From Carpediemonas membranifera (Eukaryota; Fornicata), in NCBI GenBank assembly GCA_019828565.1, contig JAHDYR010000025.1:868001-932000 (forward strand): DNA of 64,000 bases, given 5' to 3'. Numbering within the stretch: position 1 is the stretch's first letter; each line of letters begins with the position of its first letter. Both the position numbers and the translations under genes were made by a program. Positions 28,301 to 36,896 of the stretch are shown here, one piece after another. The notes under the pieces are model-generated. The model saw only the letters and a program-made list of their open reading frames with translations. It was not told the origin of the DNA and searched no databases.

Positions 28301-29463
28301 ACGAAGAGGACGACGTTCATGGCGTTACGGCGGATGGGATGAGTGTTGTCGAGGTGTTTGATCGACGTGGGGGCGCGCCGGTATGCCATACTGGTTTCAA
28401 CATCAATCTCCCAACGAATGGCGGTCTCGAAGGGTCTAAAGTCGAGTCGAGTCGGGTCGAGTCGGATATGAGGTCTACAGTCGGCCAGACCCGCGAGGGC
28501 GCAGTAGTTGTCGAGGGCGACTTCCTCAGTCACCTCTTGCAGGATGTCGTGCATGGTCGCGGTGTAATGGTCCAATGCGACGCCGTTGATCGAGAGGGAC
28601 TCGACCGGCTTGGGCATTTGTGTCATGGGCATCTTTGTGTTCCGAATTGTCCTAAGCATCCGGGGGAAGCTGTTGATAACGTCTCTGACGGCGTAGATGT
28701 CCGACTTCTGCTGATAAAAGTACGCCAGCGCCTTGTTCGCGTCAGCAGTGTTCCCGTCAAGCAGCACTTCGTCGTCAGTCGGAGTCATGCCCCTCGGGGT
28801 CCACGGTTCAAAGAAACTCAGGGGTCTAGCACCGGCAGAGGGGGCCTCAGGTGCCGGGCAGAAGGCAGAAAGTCCAGTGGTGTCGTTCAAGTGGGGCTGG
28901 GTGTCTGCCACGATCGACCACACGCCGAAACCCGTCGTCGGCATGTCGACTGGGTCAGCGAATGAGCATAGGATAATGATATCCGCCCCAGCGGCGGGCA
29001 CACCGCGCAAGTCAGTGAATAGGACGCGGGTAGACCCGTGGATGTCGTCGGCATGGAGTGCTATGCCCAGGGTGAGCAACTCGGTGAGGTCATCGGGCGA
29101 CAGTGACTGGAGAGAGGTGAAGGTCACGCCCTTCTGCTTGGCATACGCCGTGCTTGAGGAGAGAAGGGGGGCGTAGGTGTGGGCCTGCAGGTGGGCTGAG
29201 ATAGTGGCGATTGTGCCTTCGGAAAGAGCAAGTTGAGTGTTCATTGAGGAAATGAGCGCCTCGTCGTCAATTTCGCCCGCATTAGACGCAATCTCTATAC
29301 ATGCAGTGAATTTGGTGGGCTGGATGAAGGAAATCGCCGCACAATACTCCAATCTCGGCGAGGTGTGGGTTTCTGGGAGGAAAACGGAAACACCAACCTT
29401 GCAGGAAGCCAGAGCGGTGATAGCGAGCAGAATCAGCAGTGCGAAGCTATTCACACGAGCCAT
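25387..29463 (-). CDS. UGGT-like ER protein, probable pseudoenzyme
   Basis: 1,358 aa. The N-terminal signal peptide (MARVNSFALLILLAITALAS) predicts ER entry. The large N-terminal part fits the thioredoxin-like and beta-sandwich region of UDP-glucose:glycoprotein glucosyltransferase; near residue 1045 GYFQHQVAPGVYTVQLGPGR is the conserved pre-GT24 strand. The C-terminal ~240 residues follow the GT24 fold (VVFWVDDFVASPQF, FRWPAFLDSQYG, then SKWSWSAQWCEE). However, the metal-binding D-x-D after the LF.D strand is replaced by ALGPN near residue 1206, and the NLDQDLPN-like loop is also lost. Binding of misfolded glycoproteins may persist without glucosyl transfer. There is no KDEL-type tail (ends KEICNV). 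Shorter than typical UGGT (~1,500 aa). Confidence 0.8.
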   Translation of the reverse strand: MARVNSFALLILLAITALASCKVGVSVFLPETHTSPRLEYCAAISFIQPTKFTACIEIASNAGEIDDEALISSMNTQLALSEGTIATISAHLQAHTYAPLLSSSTAYAKQKGVTFTSLQSLSPDDLTELLTLGIALHADDIHGSTRVLFTDLRGVPAAGADIIILCSFADPVDMPTTGFGVWSIVADTQPHLNDTTGLSAFCPAPEAPSAGARPLSFFEPWTPRGMTPTDDEVLLDGNTADANKALAYFYQQKSDIYAVRDVINSFPRMLRTIRNTKMPMTQMPKPVESLSINGVALDHYTATMHDILQEVTEEVALDNYCALAGLADCRPHIRLDPTRLDFRPFETAIRWEIDVETSMAYRRAPTSIKHLDNTHPIRRNAMNVVLFVDPKSATGLSSLAQIYNIFKRSPPWHLGLVFSSGLENPLTEPDSLFEVGGVPRLRGESRMHAVTDDLGFDSAFETVGHTSASNPMGEMVSRYFLAISDVIDTNTAFTWASILYGHAESDHVEIDEMMISDAVSDLITRFNRPDSINEDILAERAHSSAISRELRAMAEATRDLGLNDEVARGPVAVINGRVVASSERPIETETFDAVSREINLLSSMVKSGVLTDAMLDAVACEGSLCFLSSVFSLPQIKPEIVSKYHPVSSIFDRSEEQVHDILPAQLSMPDSKASTPPLHINVAAPFASHDSMTRYGAARLAIAVVRGVFDAQPLDEVTDVRVSFANTAAPTRVPRMLEQLLAHADDSIRVMGPAAFVQALAWTAGLDGEDVDADSLAMALGVETVGFDGERLKALPRVAHAEFHLSIAGFGMDLTESDAGSLRSGTITGAVRSYVEDLMQPILDLTTPSKLEDAKAEIDTIVYKAYKRATKKRGFLSAVANLPRLTVSPPVAGTPPIVKGVIDPFTEHGRRIINVLADLDSVVRVDLTLSCPNKYNAAVLPSFYTYYGLDQRVAVPSVKGHRTSVKLDVAQAWVTHIQSNDGIDTESVSDSASGVIAHALSHFAVESHAIGRDSRPVSAIDIQLIDMTGSVVSEAASILYSPGYFQHQVAPGVYTVQLGPGRAQEFAVVKGLTFAVTTLASVKNMHLHLRRLPNGVVSSTIGDPTTPHVALFHPGFAAEEMALAQASHIMSNSKSRVVFWVDDFVASPQFVSALTKLCDAKSCALERSKFRWPAFLDSQYGRPLRPVDQLLAVSDLIFPPKTGMALALGPNLVLRDNVLSVMTSAMHTALFAAPPMCAGRADGPKPYWIQGRWAARKIPFVTDELVMVDVTKAHGMHVMDDARLLYHRVAPSSTGTRDLLNHHSLVKILESKWSWSAQWCEEVELAGAKGLIVPSNAAAVEVEEWVAAIDGLKEICNV

Positions 29464-29507
29464 TGTGCTGCGAGGTGTCTGCTTGAAGGCGTGTCGTCGA
29501 TGCGAGC

Positions 29508-29533
29508 CGTATACATTTGGAGAAATGTATACG
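29508..29533. promoter_or_regulatory. 26-bp perfect palindrome upstream of the UGGT-like gene
   Basis: CGTATACATTT, loop GGAG, AAATGTATACG: eleven perfect base pairs. It lies 45-70 nt upstream of the ATG at 29463, where an operator or a 5'-UTR hairpin could act. Confidence 0.5.
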
Positions 29534-29689
29534 ATTAAGTGAGGGAAATTTGTTCAGCTCGCCAACAAACGGCCCCATGGTCACAGACGGTTAGTAATCG
29601 TTTCATCGCCTTATTTAGACAAATCGTCTGGTTCTGGAGAGCCTGCGCTGTTTTCGTTCTTCACGCACGATCAGCTCATCAACAGTGAG

Positions 29690-29872
29690 CTAGAACGATC
29701 GCACGGCGTCGAGAGCGGGACAACAGTTCCAAAACATGTAATAGTAGATCAAGCACAAGTGGAACTTGCTGCCCAAAACCGTAGCATTCCAATCAACATT
29801 GATTTTGAACGGCTGCACCTTCTTTTGAAGGTTCAAGGGCGTCTCTCCTGACACATGAGTATTTTGCTCCAT
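29690..29872 (-). CDS. Possible small protein, 60 aa
   Basis: ATG at 29872, in an otherwise empty 725-nt gap (29464-30189). The sequence begins MEQNTHVSGETPLNLQKK and has a hydrophobic/aromatic patch (LCLIYYYMFWNCC) that could be a short membrane segment. There is no recognisable family and no promoter motif. It may be chance or an exon of a spliced gene. Confidence 0.2.
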   Translation of the reverse strand: MEQNTHVSGETPLNLQKKVQPFKINVDWNATVLGSKFHLCLIYYYMFWNCCPALDAVRSF

Positions 29873-30189
29873 AGACCATAGCTAAGGAAGCATACAACAG
29901 CACGCAACGCGACTATATTACTTTGAGTCCTCGTCAGCATTCCGCGCGTTGACCTCTGGGTGTCGAAGATAGCAAGCGACGACGAGACGGTGGCACCAGC
30001 GTTAATACCAGCATCTTGTGTTTCGCGAGAAATAAATAGTACTTACCCACCCCTTCCCCTCCCTGTACACCCCCAGAACCGCGAACGAGATCAAAGATTC
30101 CGTCGATGACGCAGGAAGACCGATTCGATATCAAGCAAAACATTTCAATAATCGAATAATCTCAGCCTACCCATCATTTAATCGCTCCC

Positions 30190-31227
30190 TTAGTTCTTTC
30201 TATGCACAATAGAGGGCCCCACCTCGTCGTAATCCCTTTTCGTCAGGGCAACCTGGGAGAAGCTCTTCAGACTCGCAAGGATCGACCCGCCCAGCCACAC
30301 GGCCTCGCCCCTGTCAGGAGGGCACAGGATGCATGTGTCGGGGTGGGGGATGCGTGCGAGGACCTCCGCCTCGAGTCTGTCCGGGATGTCCTTGATCATG
30401 GAGCCTCCGCCGCAAATCGAAATCGACTTGACAAGTTCTGAGCGGTAGTCGCTGGGAGCAGCCATGTACGCTGCATGGACGAGGTCGTCGATCCCTATTA
30501 TGTTCTTACCCAGCCCGTTTACCCTGCTGGGGGTGAACAACGCCTCGCCGGCCTCGGCGTGGGCTGATTTCACAGTCAGGACGGTGTCATCGGGCAGGGT
30601 GAAGGTACGCTCAGTGTGGGCGGTCTGGGACATGTCCAGGGGCGTGGCGGGGCACAGAGCAAGGCGTTCTTTCACTGTTCGGGCGATGTCGACGGTGATG
30701 GTGTTAAGCGTTGGGTTGGCGTTTGTAAGAAGGCGCAACACAAGCTCTGTGATGTCCTCACCCCCCACCGGGGTCTCCTTGGCGGCAGTTTGGATGGGAT
30801 AGCCGTCGTAGATAGGGATTGCCCTGGTCGTGTTGCAGCCAACGTCCACGACGATGCCAGAGGCGCGGCCCGTGCCATAGAGGGCAAGACACGCGTCGAG
30901 GTGGCTGAACATGGACGTGACGTTGTAAGTCTCGAACATTAGCTGCGTGACGAGCTCGCGCTGGCGGTTTGATATGCTGAGCGGCTCCGAAAGGACAACA
31001 GTCTGGCCGGAGGGGGAGATGTCGAGGGATTTGAAAATGTTGGCATAGAGAGTTTCGAGCTGTTCCCTGGAAAACTCGCCTTCGGGAAGATAGGCAGCAT
31101 TTTGAAGCTCCAGAAGCTCCACGGCGCGGTAAGCTTCAGGAGAGGACAGTTTGCTGGCATCACCAGACAATCCAGCCTTAACAGAGTATTTTCCAACATC
31201 GATCACAATGGTTTGCGAGTCCGTCAT
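30190..31227 (-). CDS. Divergent actin-related protein
   Basis: 345 aa from the ATG at 31227 (MTDSQTIVIDVGKYSVKAGL); an upstream in-frame GTG is not needed. It has actin-fold ATPase motifs: phosphate 1 IDVGKYSVKAGLSG, phosphate 2 GIVVDVGCNTTRAIPIYDGYPI, and the adenosine loop ISICGGGSMIKDIPDRLEAEV. VVLSEPLSISNRQRELVTQLMFETYNV is the conserved sequence before the cleft. It is 30 residues shorter than actin; subdomain 2, including the DNase-I loop, is reduced. The C-terminus GEAVWLGGSILASL matches actin's penultimate helix. It cannot be assigned to an Arp class by eye. GCATAAACTGC lies 29 nt upstream. Confidence 0.85.
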   Translation of the reverse strand: MTDSQTIVIDVGKYSVKAGLSGDASKLSSPEAYRAVELLELQNAAYLPEGEFSREQLETLYANIFKSLDISPSGQTVVLSEPLSISNRQRELVTQLMFETYNVTSMFSHLDACLALYGTGRASGIVVDVGCNTTRAIPIYDGYPIQTAAKETPVGGEDITELVLRLLTNANPTLNTITVDIARTVKERLALCPATPLDMSQTAHTERTFTLPDDTVLTVKSAHAEAGEALFTPSRVNGLGKNIIGIDDLVHAAYMAAPSDYRSELVKSISICGGGSMIKDIPDRLEAEVLARIPHPDTCILCPPDRGEAVWLGGSILASLKSFSQVALTKRDYDEVGPSIVHRKN

Positions 31228-31255
31228 TCCTCTGCAAAGCACTGCGCTTCAAATG

Positions 31256-31266
31256 GCATAAACTGC
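31256..31266 (-). promoter_or_regulatory. GCATAAACTGC core-promoter-like motif (actin-related gene)
   Basis: Exact 11-mer 28 nt upstream of the ATG at 31227. The Fanzor element begins about 40 nt further on. Confidence 0.55.
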
Positions 31267-31307
31267 GAAAGCCAAGACTGAGGTCTCGATACAATAAGAG
31301 TCTTTAC

Positions 31308-31337
31308 TGCTTGCACTGTGCACTCTATGATACTTCA
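31308..31337 (+). repeat. 30-bp direct repeat, left (Fanzor element)
   Basis: Exact match to 33309-33338. It contains the inverted repeat TGCAC-T-GTGCA. The two copies bracket the Fanzor ORF. Confidence 0.85.
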
Positions 31338-33308
31338 TTACCCCTTCCCGCTCTCCATTCCTTCTTCTTGAGAGTGATATTTCGATAGTCAGTCATCATC
31401 GTCGGGGGTCATCAATCAGTGCTTCTCCAGTCCAGTACTTTCACACTTGCCTTCTGTCATACATCGCCGCGTGTTGCCACCACGCCAATCTCTCCTTGCC
31501 CGTGCATGACCAGGCTCTGCACCAGGCCATCGTTATCGTCGCCTACCGACGAAGTGGAGAGTACCGAAACCTCGCCGCCGACTCACTCGTCGACCGCTTC
31601 CTGGGCGCGAAAAAATACGCCGCAGTTCGGCAGGTTGTCACCTCAATAGCCGAGATGCCACTGTGGCATGGCGAGTTCATCATCCGCCTCTGCACCGCCC
31701 TCAGGGCAGCTCGTCAACAGTGCCCTCGCGAGTTCGACGTGTGGCTGGGCGAATATGCCACGAGCACCAAGCTGTGGCTCGTCAATGCCCTTGAAGGTTA
31801 CTGCTTGCGCCTGGCGAAGATCATCACTCGGGTCGACACTGCCCTGACTCAGCGTGATCCAGACGTGCCCCGGGACGACATCACCCGGTTGCGCACCGAA
31901 CAACGCGCTGTCAAGGCGATCGTTGATGAGCACCTTGCAAAGATCTCAACTCCGGGACGAGTCGACGAGGGCGTTCTACTCACGCTGCCCTGCGTCTGGC
32001 GGATCTCCGCGGCTCTGGGAGAGCTCACGGATATGGTTGCGGCATTCAACACCGCCCATCCACCTCTTCCGGGTGACAAGCCGCTGGCTGGCCCCAAGCT
32101 TGTTCCGCTTGTCCCGATGGCTCCGATCCGCCCCGGGTTCATGCACGTTCCCTGTTCTCTCAACGTGCTGAACCCGGCTTGGCTTGCCCAACTTGGGGTC
32201 GACCCGGAGCATCACGCCACTGAGCGCATGACGCGAGAGCAGCTGGAGGCTCTTCCTCCGAACATCCGTCGGGTGCTGTCTGTCAAGACAGATGGGGTCG
32301 CCGTGGACCTCACGGTCCAAGTTGGTGCTCTGCCATACGTCAGCAGACGTGCCAGTGGCAACCCGACGATGAAGCGAAAGGCTCGGGAGCGTCTGGGTGT
32401 GGATGACGCAGATGCTCGCCCCGCGCCAGACCCCGATGCCCACCTCATGGGTTTCGACCCGGGTGCTCGGGCTCTGGGTGGATTCTTCATCCGCCACCCA
32501 GATGGCACCACCAGCTCCGGTGTGGTCCCGAAGTGTGGGTACACCAAGACCCCCAGCTTCGCGTTCGATATGACTCCTGCGTCATTCAAAAGTACAAATC
32601 TAGATACTCTACAAAACTCGATTAGGTTTGTGCTCCTCCACGAGCAGGAAATATTCGACGCTGGGATGGTCAAGAGCTTCCGCAGAGTGCGCCTGACGAA
32701 CCACATCTTGCGTCAAAAGCACTTCCACAGAGCTGGGGAGCAGCTTGCTCGCACCCTAGGATGGACTCCTCGGCGACTCCCTCGCAGTATTGCCCCTCCC
32801 CGGGCAGCCCCCCACCAGGCTGGTTGTCTTCTACGGAAGCGCTAGATTCAAGACGCCCCGTCGGGTGCATCCATGCGCGCCGTATGGTCGCTTTGCAAAA
32901 TCACTACCACACATCATGAGAGCTTTCAACATCACTGCTGAAGTGCGGATGACTAACGAGTTCCGAACCTCACTCGTCTGCCCCTTCTGCCGCGCGAGGT
33001 TCCGTAGAACTCGCTACACGAGGCGCACGATGCGATGCCACAACCCGAATTGTCAAGGTGCTCCATGGTACAGACAGCAACGCCTCAATTCCGATCCTAC
33101 TACCACCACTTGGCTCAATCTCTCCCACAGAGACAAGACTGCTGCACAGAACATCTTGGATTGCGGCCTCATGACGGATGCACAGTATCAAGCCAGTGCT
33201 TTCAGAAATCCAGCCCGTCTTCCCAACTATAACCCCAATACACCAATTACGGCTAACCAGCCGCTAGTCTTCGCCTCCGGGCAAGCTAATTGAAGTGGAG
33301 AGACGCAG
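31338..33308 (+). mobile_element. Fanzor-bearing element bounded by 30-bp direct repeats
   Basis: About 1.97 kb between identical 30-bp repeats, carrying only the Fanzor ORF. It is wedged between the actin-related gene promoter and a single-copy RCC1 gene. I see no terminal inverted repeats and no second transposase. The repeats could be a long target-site duplication or element-encoded ends; an empty-site allele would decide. Confidence 0.7.
31496..33293 (+). CDS. Fanzor (eukaryotic TnpB-like RNA-guided nuclease), one frameshift
   Basis: Two overlapping frames (31496-32845 and 32790-33293) make one protein. The first has TDGVAVDLTVQV and RuvC-I LMGFDPGARALGG (Asp at 32456-32458). The second continues VVFYGSARF, MTNEFRTSLVCPFC (a Glu just before the zinc finger, the relocated RuvC-II Glu seen in Fanzors), a C-x2-C-x15-C-x4-C finger, and RuvC-III SHRDKTAAQNILDCG. 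The frames meet at a C6 run (32808-32813); five C would join them. The start is unsure: 31496 is TTG, the first in-frame ATG is at 31655, or an upstream exon exists. TnpB/Fanzor proteins cleave DNA guided by an omega-type RNA, often encoded at the element end. Confidence 0.85.
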
Positions 33309-33338
33309 TGCTTGCACTGTGCACTCTATGATACTTCA
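33309..33338 (+). repeat. 30-bp direct repeat, right (Fanzor element)
   Basis: Identical to 31308-31337; starts 15 nt after the Fanzor stop codon. Confidence 0.85.
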
Positions 33339-33473
33339 AAGACTCACCCATAAACAAACACAACAACAAATACCGGCTCCATATGCACTAACCGACGCCA
33401 ATCAGCGTGTCTTTGAGAGTTTTGTCAGAATTGGCATCATAACACTCGACGACGAAAACGGAGCAAACACGTG

Positions 33474-34955
33474 ATGGAACAACTTCCAAAGCATCTTATT
33501 GCTCATATACTTATTGAATCAGCGCATCAAGCATGCTGGTTTCTTTCTAGATCATTTAGCGAGGCCAAATCCCACTTTGACAGTGAGAAGAGCGAATCGA
33601 AGGAGGATGGCGTCTCATTCGTGCAATATCGTGGGCATATCTATGCAAAGGGCAACAATGTCTTTCACCAGGTCTCATTAGCCTCTTCACCGTGGGTTTC
33701 CCACTTCACTCCCATCCGACTCCCCGCAAAGACCGCACCAGCCGACCGCATCGAGCTGAGAGCAAGCCACGGATCTGTGTTCGTCTTGAACAGGACACAC
33801 GGCACCGTCTATGCCTGGGGCTGCAACACGGCAAACAAGCTCGGCATGCTCGGCCCAACAGTTGTCACAGCCCCCAGAGCGGTCAGGGTGCAGTCTAAGG
33901 TCAGTGAAATCATCCCTTGCGACGCATGCACCTTCTTCCGCGCCGTATCCGAGAACACAGGTTCGTCTGACTGGTTTGGGGCGGGCGACAACGACACTGG
34001 CTGCCTCGGCCTTGGCCACACGCGGGACGTGACACACCCGACTAGAGTGCCCTGGTTCTCCCAGATATCGCGTGTGTGGTCCGCCTGGGGCAGTACTTTT
34101 ATGAGAACCGACAAGGGCGCCCTGCTTGCCTGCGGGTCAAACGATTACAACACTCTTGGCCACGGAACTGAAAGCATACTGGGCACTGTAGTACCGATAC
34201 TCACTCCCGTGAGCCTGGGGTTCGGGAGGAACGGGCCCTCTGTCACCCGAGTGGTACGTGCGTTCCGGGCGACATTTATAATCGTCGGCCGACGTTGCTT
34301 TGTCTGTGGCATCAATGACGTCGGTCAGCTTGGCCAACCCTCTCAGCGGGACATCTCCACCCCCGTCGAGCTCGACTTCCCCGTGGACGACGTCGCCAGC
34401 TTTGCCCGCAGCACTGTCTTCCGCACCGAGTCCCAGCTGATCATACTCGCCAAGCCGCCCGACAAGGCGAATGGAGATGAGATGCACAGTGTCACACCGA
34501 CACAACTGAGGTTGCTGTCCCTGCCCTGGGCGATCACGAGGATTATCGTGGGGTTCAACGCCCTTTTCGTCAAGCGGGCCGACTCTGTGTGGCTCGCTTG
34601 GGGAGCGGACGCGGTCGGGCAGCTCGGCGTGGGGTCGTGCCAGGAGTTGGTCAGCGACTGGGCTGAAGTCAAGATCGACTCTGAGATCGAGTCCATTTAC
34701 ATGGTTTCCGGCATCACAGTTTTCCGGACAGTAGAGGGTTTCTTTGCTTGTGGAAGGAACGAGTCGTCCGAACTTGGAGTTGGCACGACCCAGCCGACTG
34801 TGTTCATTCCCATGCGGGTTGAGTCGATGTCGGAGCTACCCCCAGAGTGCCCTGAGGTCAGCTGGGTTGAGTCGGTTGATGGACGGCCGACCCATCGTGC
34901 CCTGGCCAGCTGCTACACTAGTGACGACGAGGCCGAGGATGCAGCGTCGGAATGA
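33474..34955 (+). CDS. RCC1-repeat protein with F-box-like N-terminus (divergent, single copy)
   Basis: 493 aa from the ATG at 33474 (the GTG before it is not needed). Residues 1-35 (MEQLPKHLIAHILIESAHQA, then a Trp-Phe-Leu-Ser segment) resemble an F-box helix pair, suggesting a possible SCF adaptor. The remainder is an RCC1-type beta-propeller with blades such as YAWGCNTANKLGMLG, FGAGDNDTGCLGLGH, LACGSNDYNTLGHG, VCGINDVGQLGQ, WGADAVGQLGVG and ACGRNESSELGVG. The C-terminus is acidic (SDDEAEDAASE). It is clearly different from the multi-copy RCC1-like family and has a regular repeat pattern. Client or GTPase is unknown. Confidence 0.85.
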   Translation: MEQLPKHLIAHILIESAHQACWFLSRSFSEAKSHFDSEKSESKEDGVSFVQYRGHIYAKGNNVFHQVSLASSPWVSHFTPIRLPAKTAPADRIELRASHGSVFVLNRTHGTVYAWGCNTANKLGMLGPTVVTAPRAVRVQSKVSEIIPCDACTFFRAVSENTGSSDWFGAGDNDTGCLGLGHTRDVTHPTRVPWFSQISRVWSAWGSTFMRTDKGALLACGSNDYNTLGHGTESILGTVVPILTPVSLGFGRNGPSVTRVVRAFRATFIIVGRRCFVCGINDVGQLGQPSQRDISTPVELDFPVDDVASFARSTVFRTESQLIILAKPPDKANGDEMHSVTPTQLRLLSLPWAITRIIVGFNALFVKRADSVWLAWGADAVGQLGVGSCQELVSDWAEVKIDSEIESIYMVSGITVFRTVEGFFACGRNESSELGVGTTQPTVFIPMRVESMSELPPECPEVSWVESVDGRPTHRALASCYTSDDEAEDAASE

Positions 34956-35164
34956 GTTATGCCGCTGCCCAGGTCCAGCTTAAACTTCGTAAACGTTGTG
35001 TGAGAATCTGGCGCATCGGCGCGGTCTTCACGCCAAGCCAGGTTCTGCTAATGTGGAACCTGTCACTGGCCAGAGCAGCGCGGTTTCCCTGCTGACCATG
35101 AGGCCTGGGGCATGGGGCACTGCGGGGTGTCCGACTGCAGCCGAGTTGCTTGGCAACGAACGAC

Positions 35165-36804
35165 ATGAGCAATGGAGACGCGAGAGGCGCTGATAGCGCC
35201 CCATCGGCTCTCAATCACGGCCACGAGCAGCATCGCAGGCGACATCCCCTCGCTCATCGCCTGCGCGTACCAGCGTCACTTCAATGAGGAAATCCCGCTC
35301 AGATCTGGCGTGCTGAACGCATTCAGGACGGATATCCACAATCATACAACCACAGACGCGCCGCAAGATGGCCACGATCTCGAATCCCTCCTCGCCACGC
35401 TCTCAGAGATCCCCACTCTCGAACCATCCGCGCAAGCCCTCCTCGACCGCGCCCGCTCGATCCTCACCAGTGGCCCCCCGCTGTCCATGAACGTCGAGCT
35501 CGCGGACGGCGAGGAGCTCCCGGCAGCCATGCACACACTGAACCAGGGCGCGGTGTGGGCGTGTCTTATGGGTGGCGGGGCCAACCCCGACTTCGAGGAC
35601 AGGGTGCTGACGGAGGCACGAGAGGAGGAGCCAGATGATATTGAGATGCATAACAGAATCCGCAAGGCTCTCACGCCCGAGGCCAAGTGCCTCTGGTTCC
35701 TCTGCCGCAAGTTCTTCTTCTCGCTGAACGTCGCCGAGAAGGACGGCGAGAGCTATCAGTACACAGTATACGGCGATTGCTACCACCACCTCATGTACAT
35801 GGGCCGACTCTTCATGCTCGACACTGACTATCACCAGGGCCAGGATGCCCAGGGCCCTCGAGGTCTACAGCAACTGGATCACCCACATCGCCAGGACACC
35901 CAAGGGTCTGTGGGGCTGGGGCGCTTGCTACAATGGTGAGCTGGGGTTCCAGTCATCTGGGTTCGTCGACCCGACCCGCCTCACCTTCCCCAACTGCCCC
36001 AAGGTCGCCGAGCGCGAGGCCAGCCTGCCAGCCTGGGAGAAGCACAGGATGGTGACTGCTGTGTCGATATATGAATATCGGACGTTCATACTCACCCCGT
36101 TCGGCACCGTCGTGGCATGTGCGAGTTCAAACTTGTATGTCGACCCGGTCGAGCGGGAGAAAAACAAACACCTCTTCCACCCAGTCGCCGTGCCCGGTGG
36201 TTTTGTCCCAGATCACATCATGCATGTGGGTCCGTTGCATGCAGTGACTGTTATCCTCTCCATGGGCGATCGGCAGGTGATCAGCGGTGACAATCAGTAT
36301 GGCCGGCTGGGACTCGGGCACGAGAACGAGATGACTGGCTTCGAGGAGCTGCCATTCAGGGTCGGCCGGATCATGCCCAGCCTTGCAAGAAACTGCAACG
36401 TCTTCCTCGGTGACCGTCAACTGCACTTCGCCGGCCTGGCTCTCCTTCATGTCACCCACTCCGGCCTGCTGCCTGGGTACCGCGAGGGCAACCTATGCCT
36501 CACAGCCACCCAGCTCCGGTTCCCAGAGCGTGTCAAGGGGTTCTTCTGTAATACATCTGCGCTCGCCTGGGTCACTGAGGGCCTCACTCATCTGTGCATA
36601 AGAGACATCCGGATGTACTGTGTGCAATTTGAGGCGACGGCTTTTGGTCAGTCATTACCCGGTGTCCCGGGGGCTGATGTGTTGCGCGACTCCACTAGCC
36701 AGTGGTTCAGGGTGGCAAGAGTCACAAATCGGGTGGCTGAGATGGTCGAGTGCGAGGTCCCTTCTTCACAATGGGAGATCGCCCCAGTCGACGTCGACCC
36801 GTGG
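35165..36804 (+). pseudogene. RCC1-like family, B-type, decayed copy (B2)
   Basis: Compared with B1 it lacks 8 bp after ATGAGCAATGGA, so the original ATG at 35165 is out of frame and a shifted ATG at 35172 (METREALIAPH) is the first usable one. An 11-bp deletion near 35834 (between two CAC triplets) breaks the frame; the remainder continues as a second frame from 35845. The family stop codon is missing: homology ends at 36804 (PVDVDPW) and the frame runs on to 37074 through the 3' end of the next gene. 36138-36804 is almost identical to 62631-63297, indicating recent gene conversion. Confidence 0.85.
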
Positions 36805-36896
36805 ATGAGAATGAACATCAACATAAAAACGCCAGAAATTATTAATAAAGATCCAAACTATATTCATTCCCTATCCAAAACATATCTAACATCACA

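Noticed and set aside
31496-33293. Bacterial IS200/IS605 TnpB insertion or contamination
   Set aside because: No TnpA or IS605-type ends. Zinc-finger spacing and the NEFRTS-type Glu fit eukaryotic Fanzors, and base composition matches neighbouring genes.
33471-33473. GTG start for the single-copy RCC1 gene, and other GTG/TTG starts (4204, 17758, 23092, 31242, 31496)
   Set aside because: Nuclear eukaryotic genes start at ATG. Where an ATG with family support exists (33474, 4195, 21526, 31227) I used it; where none exists I noted it.
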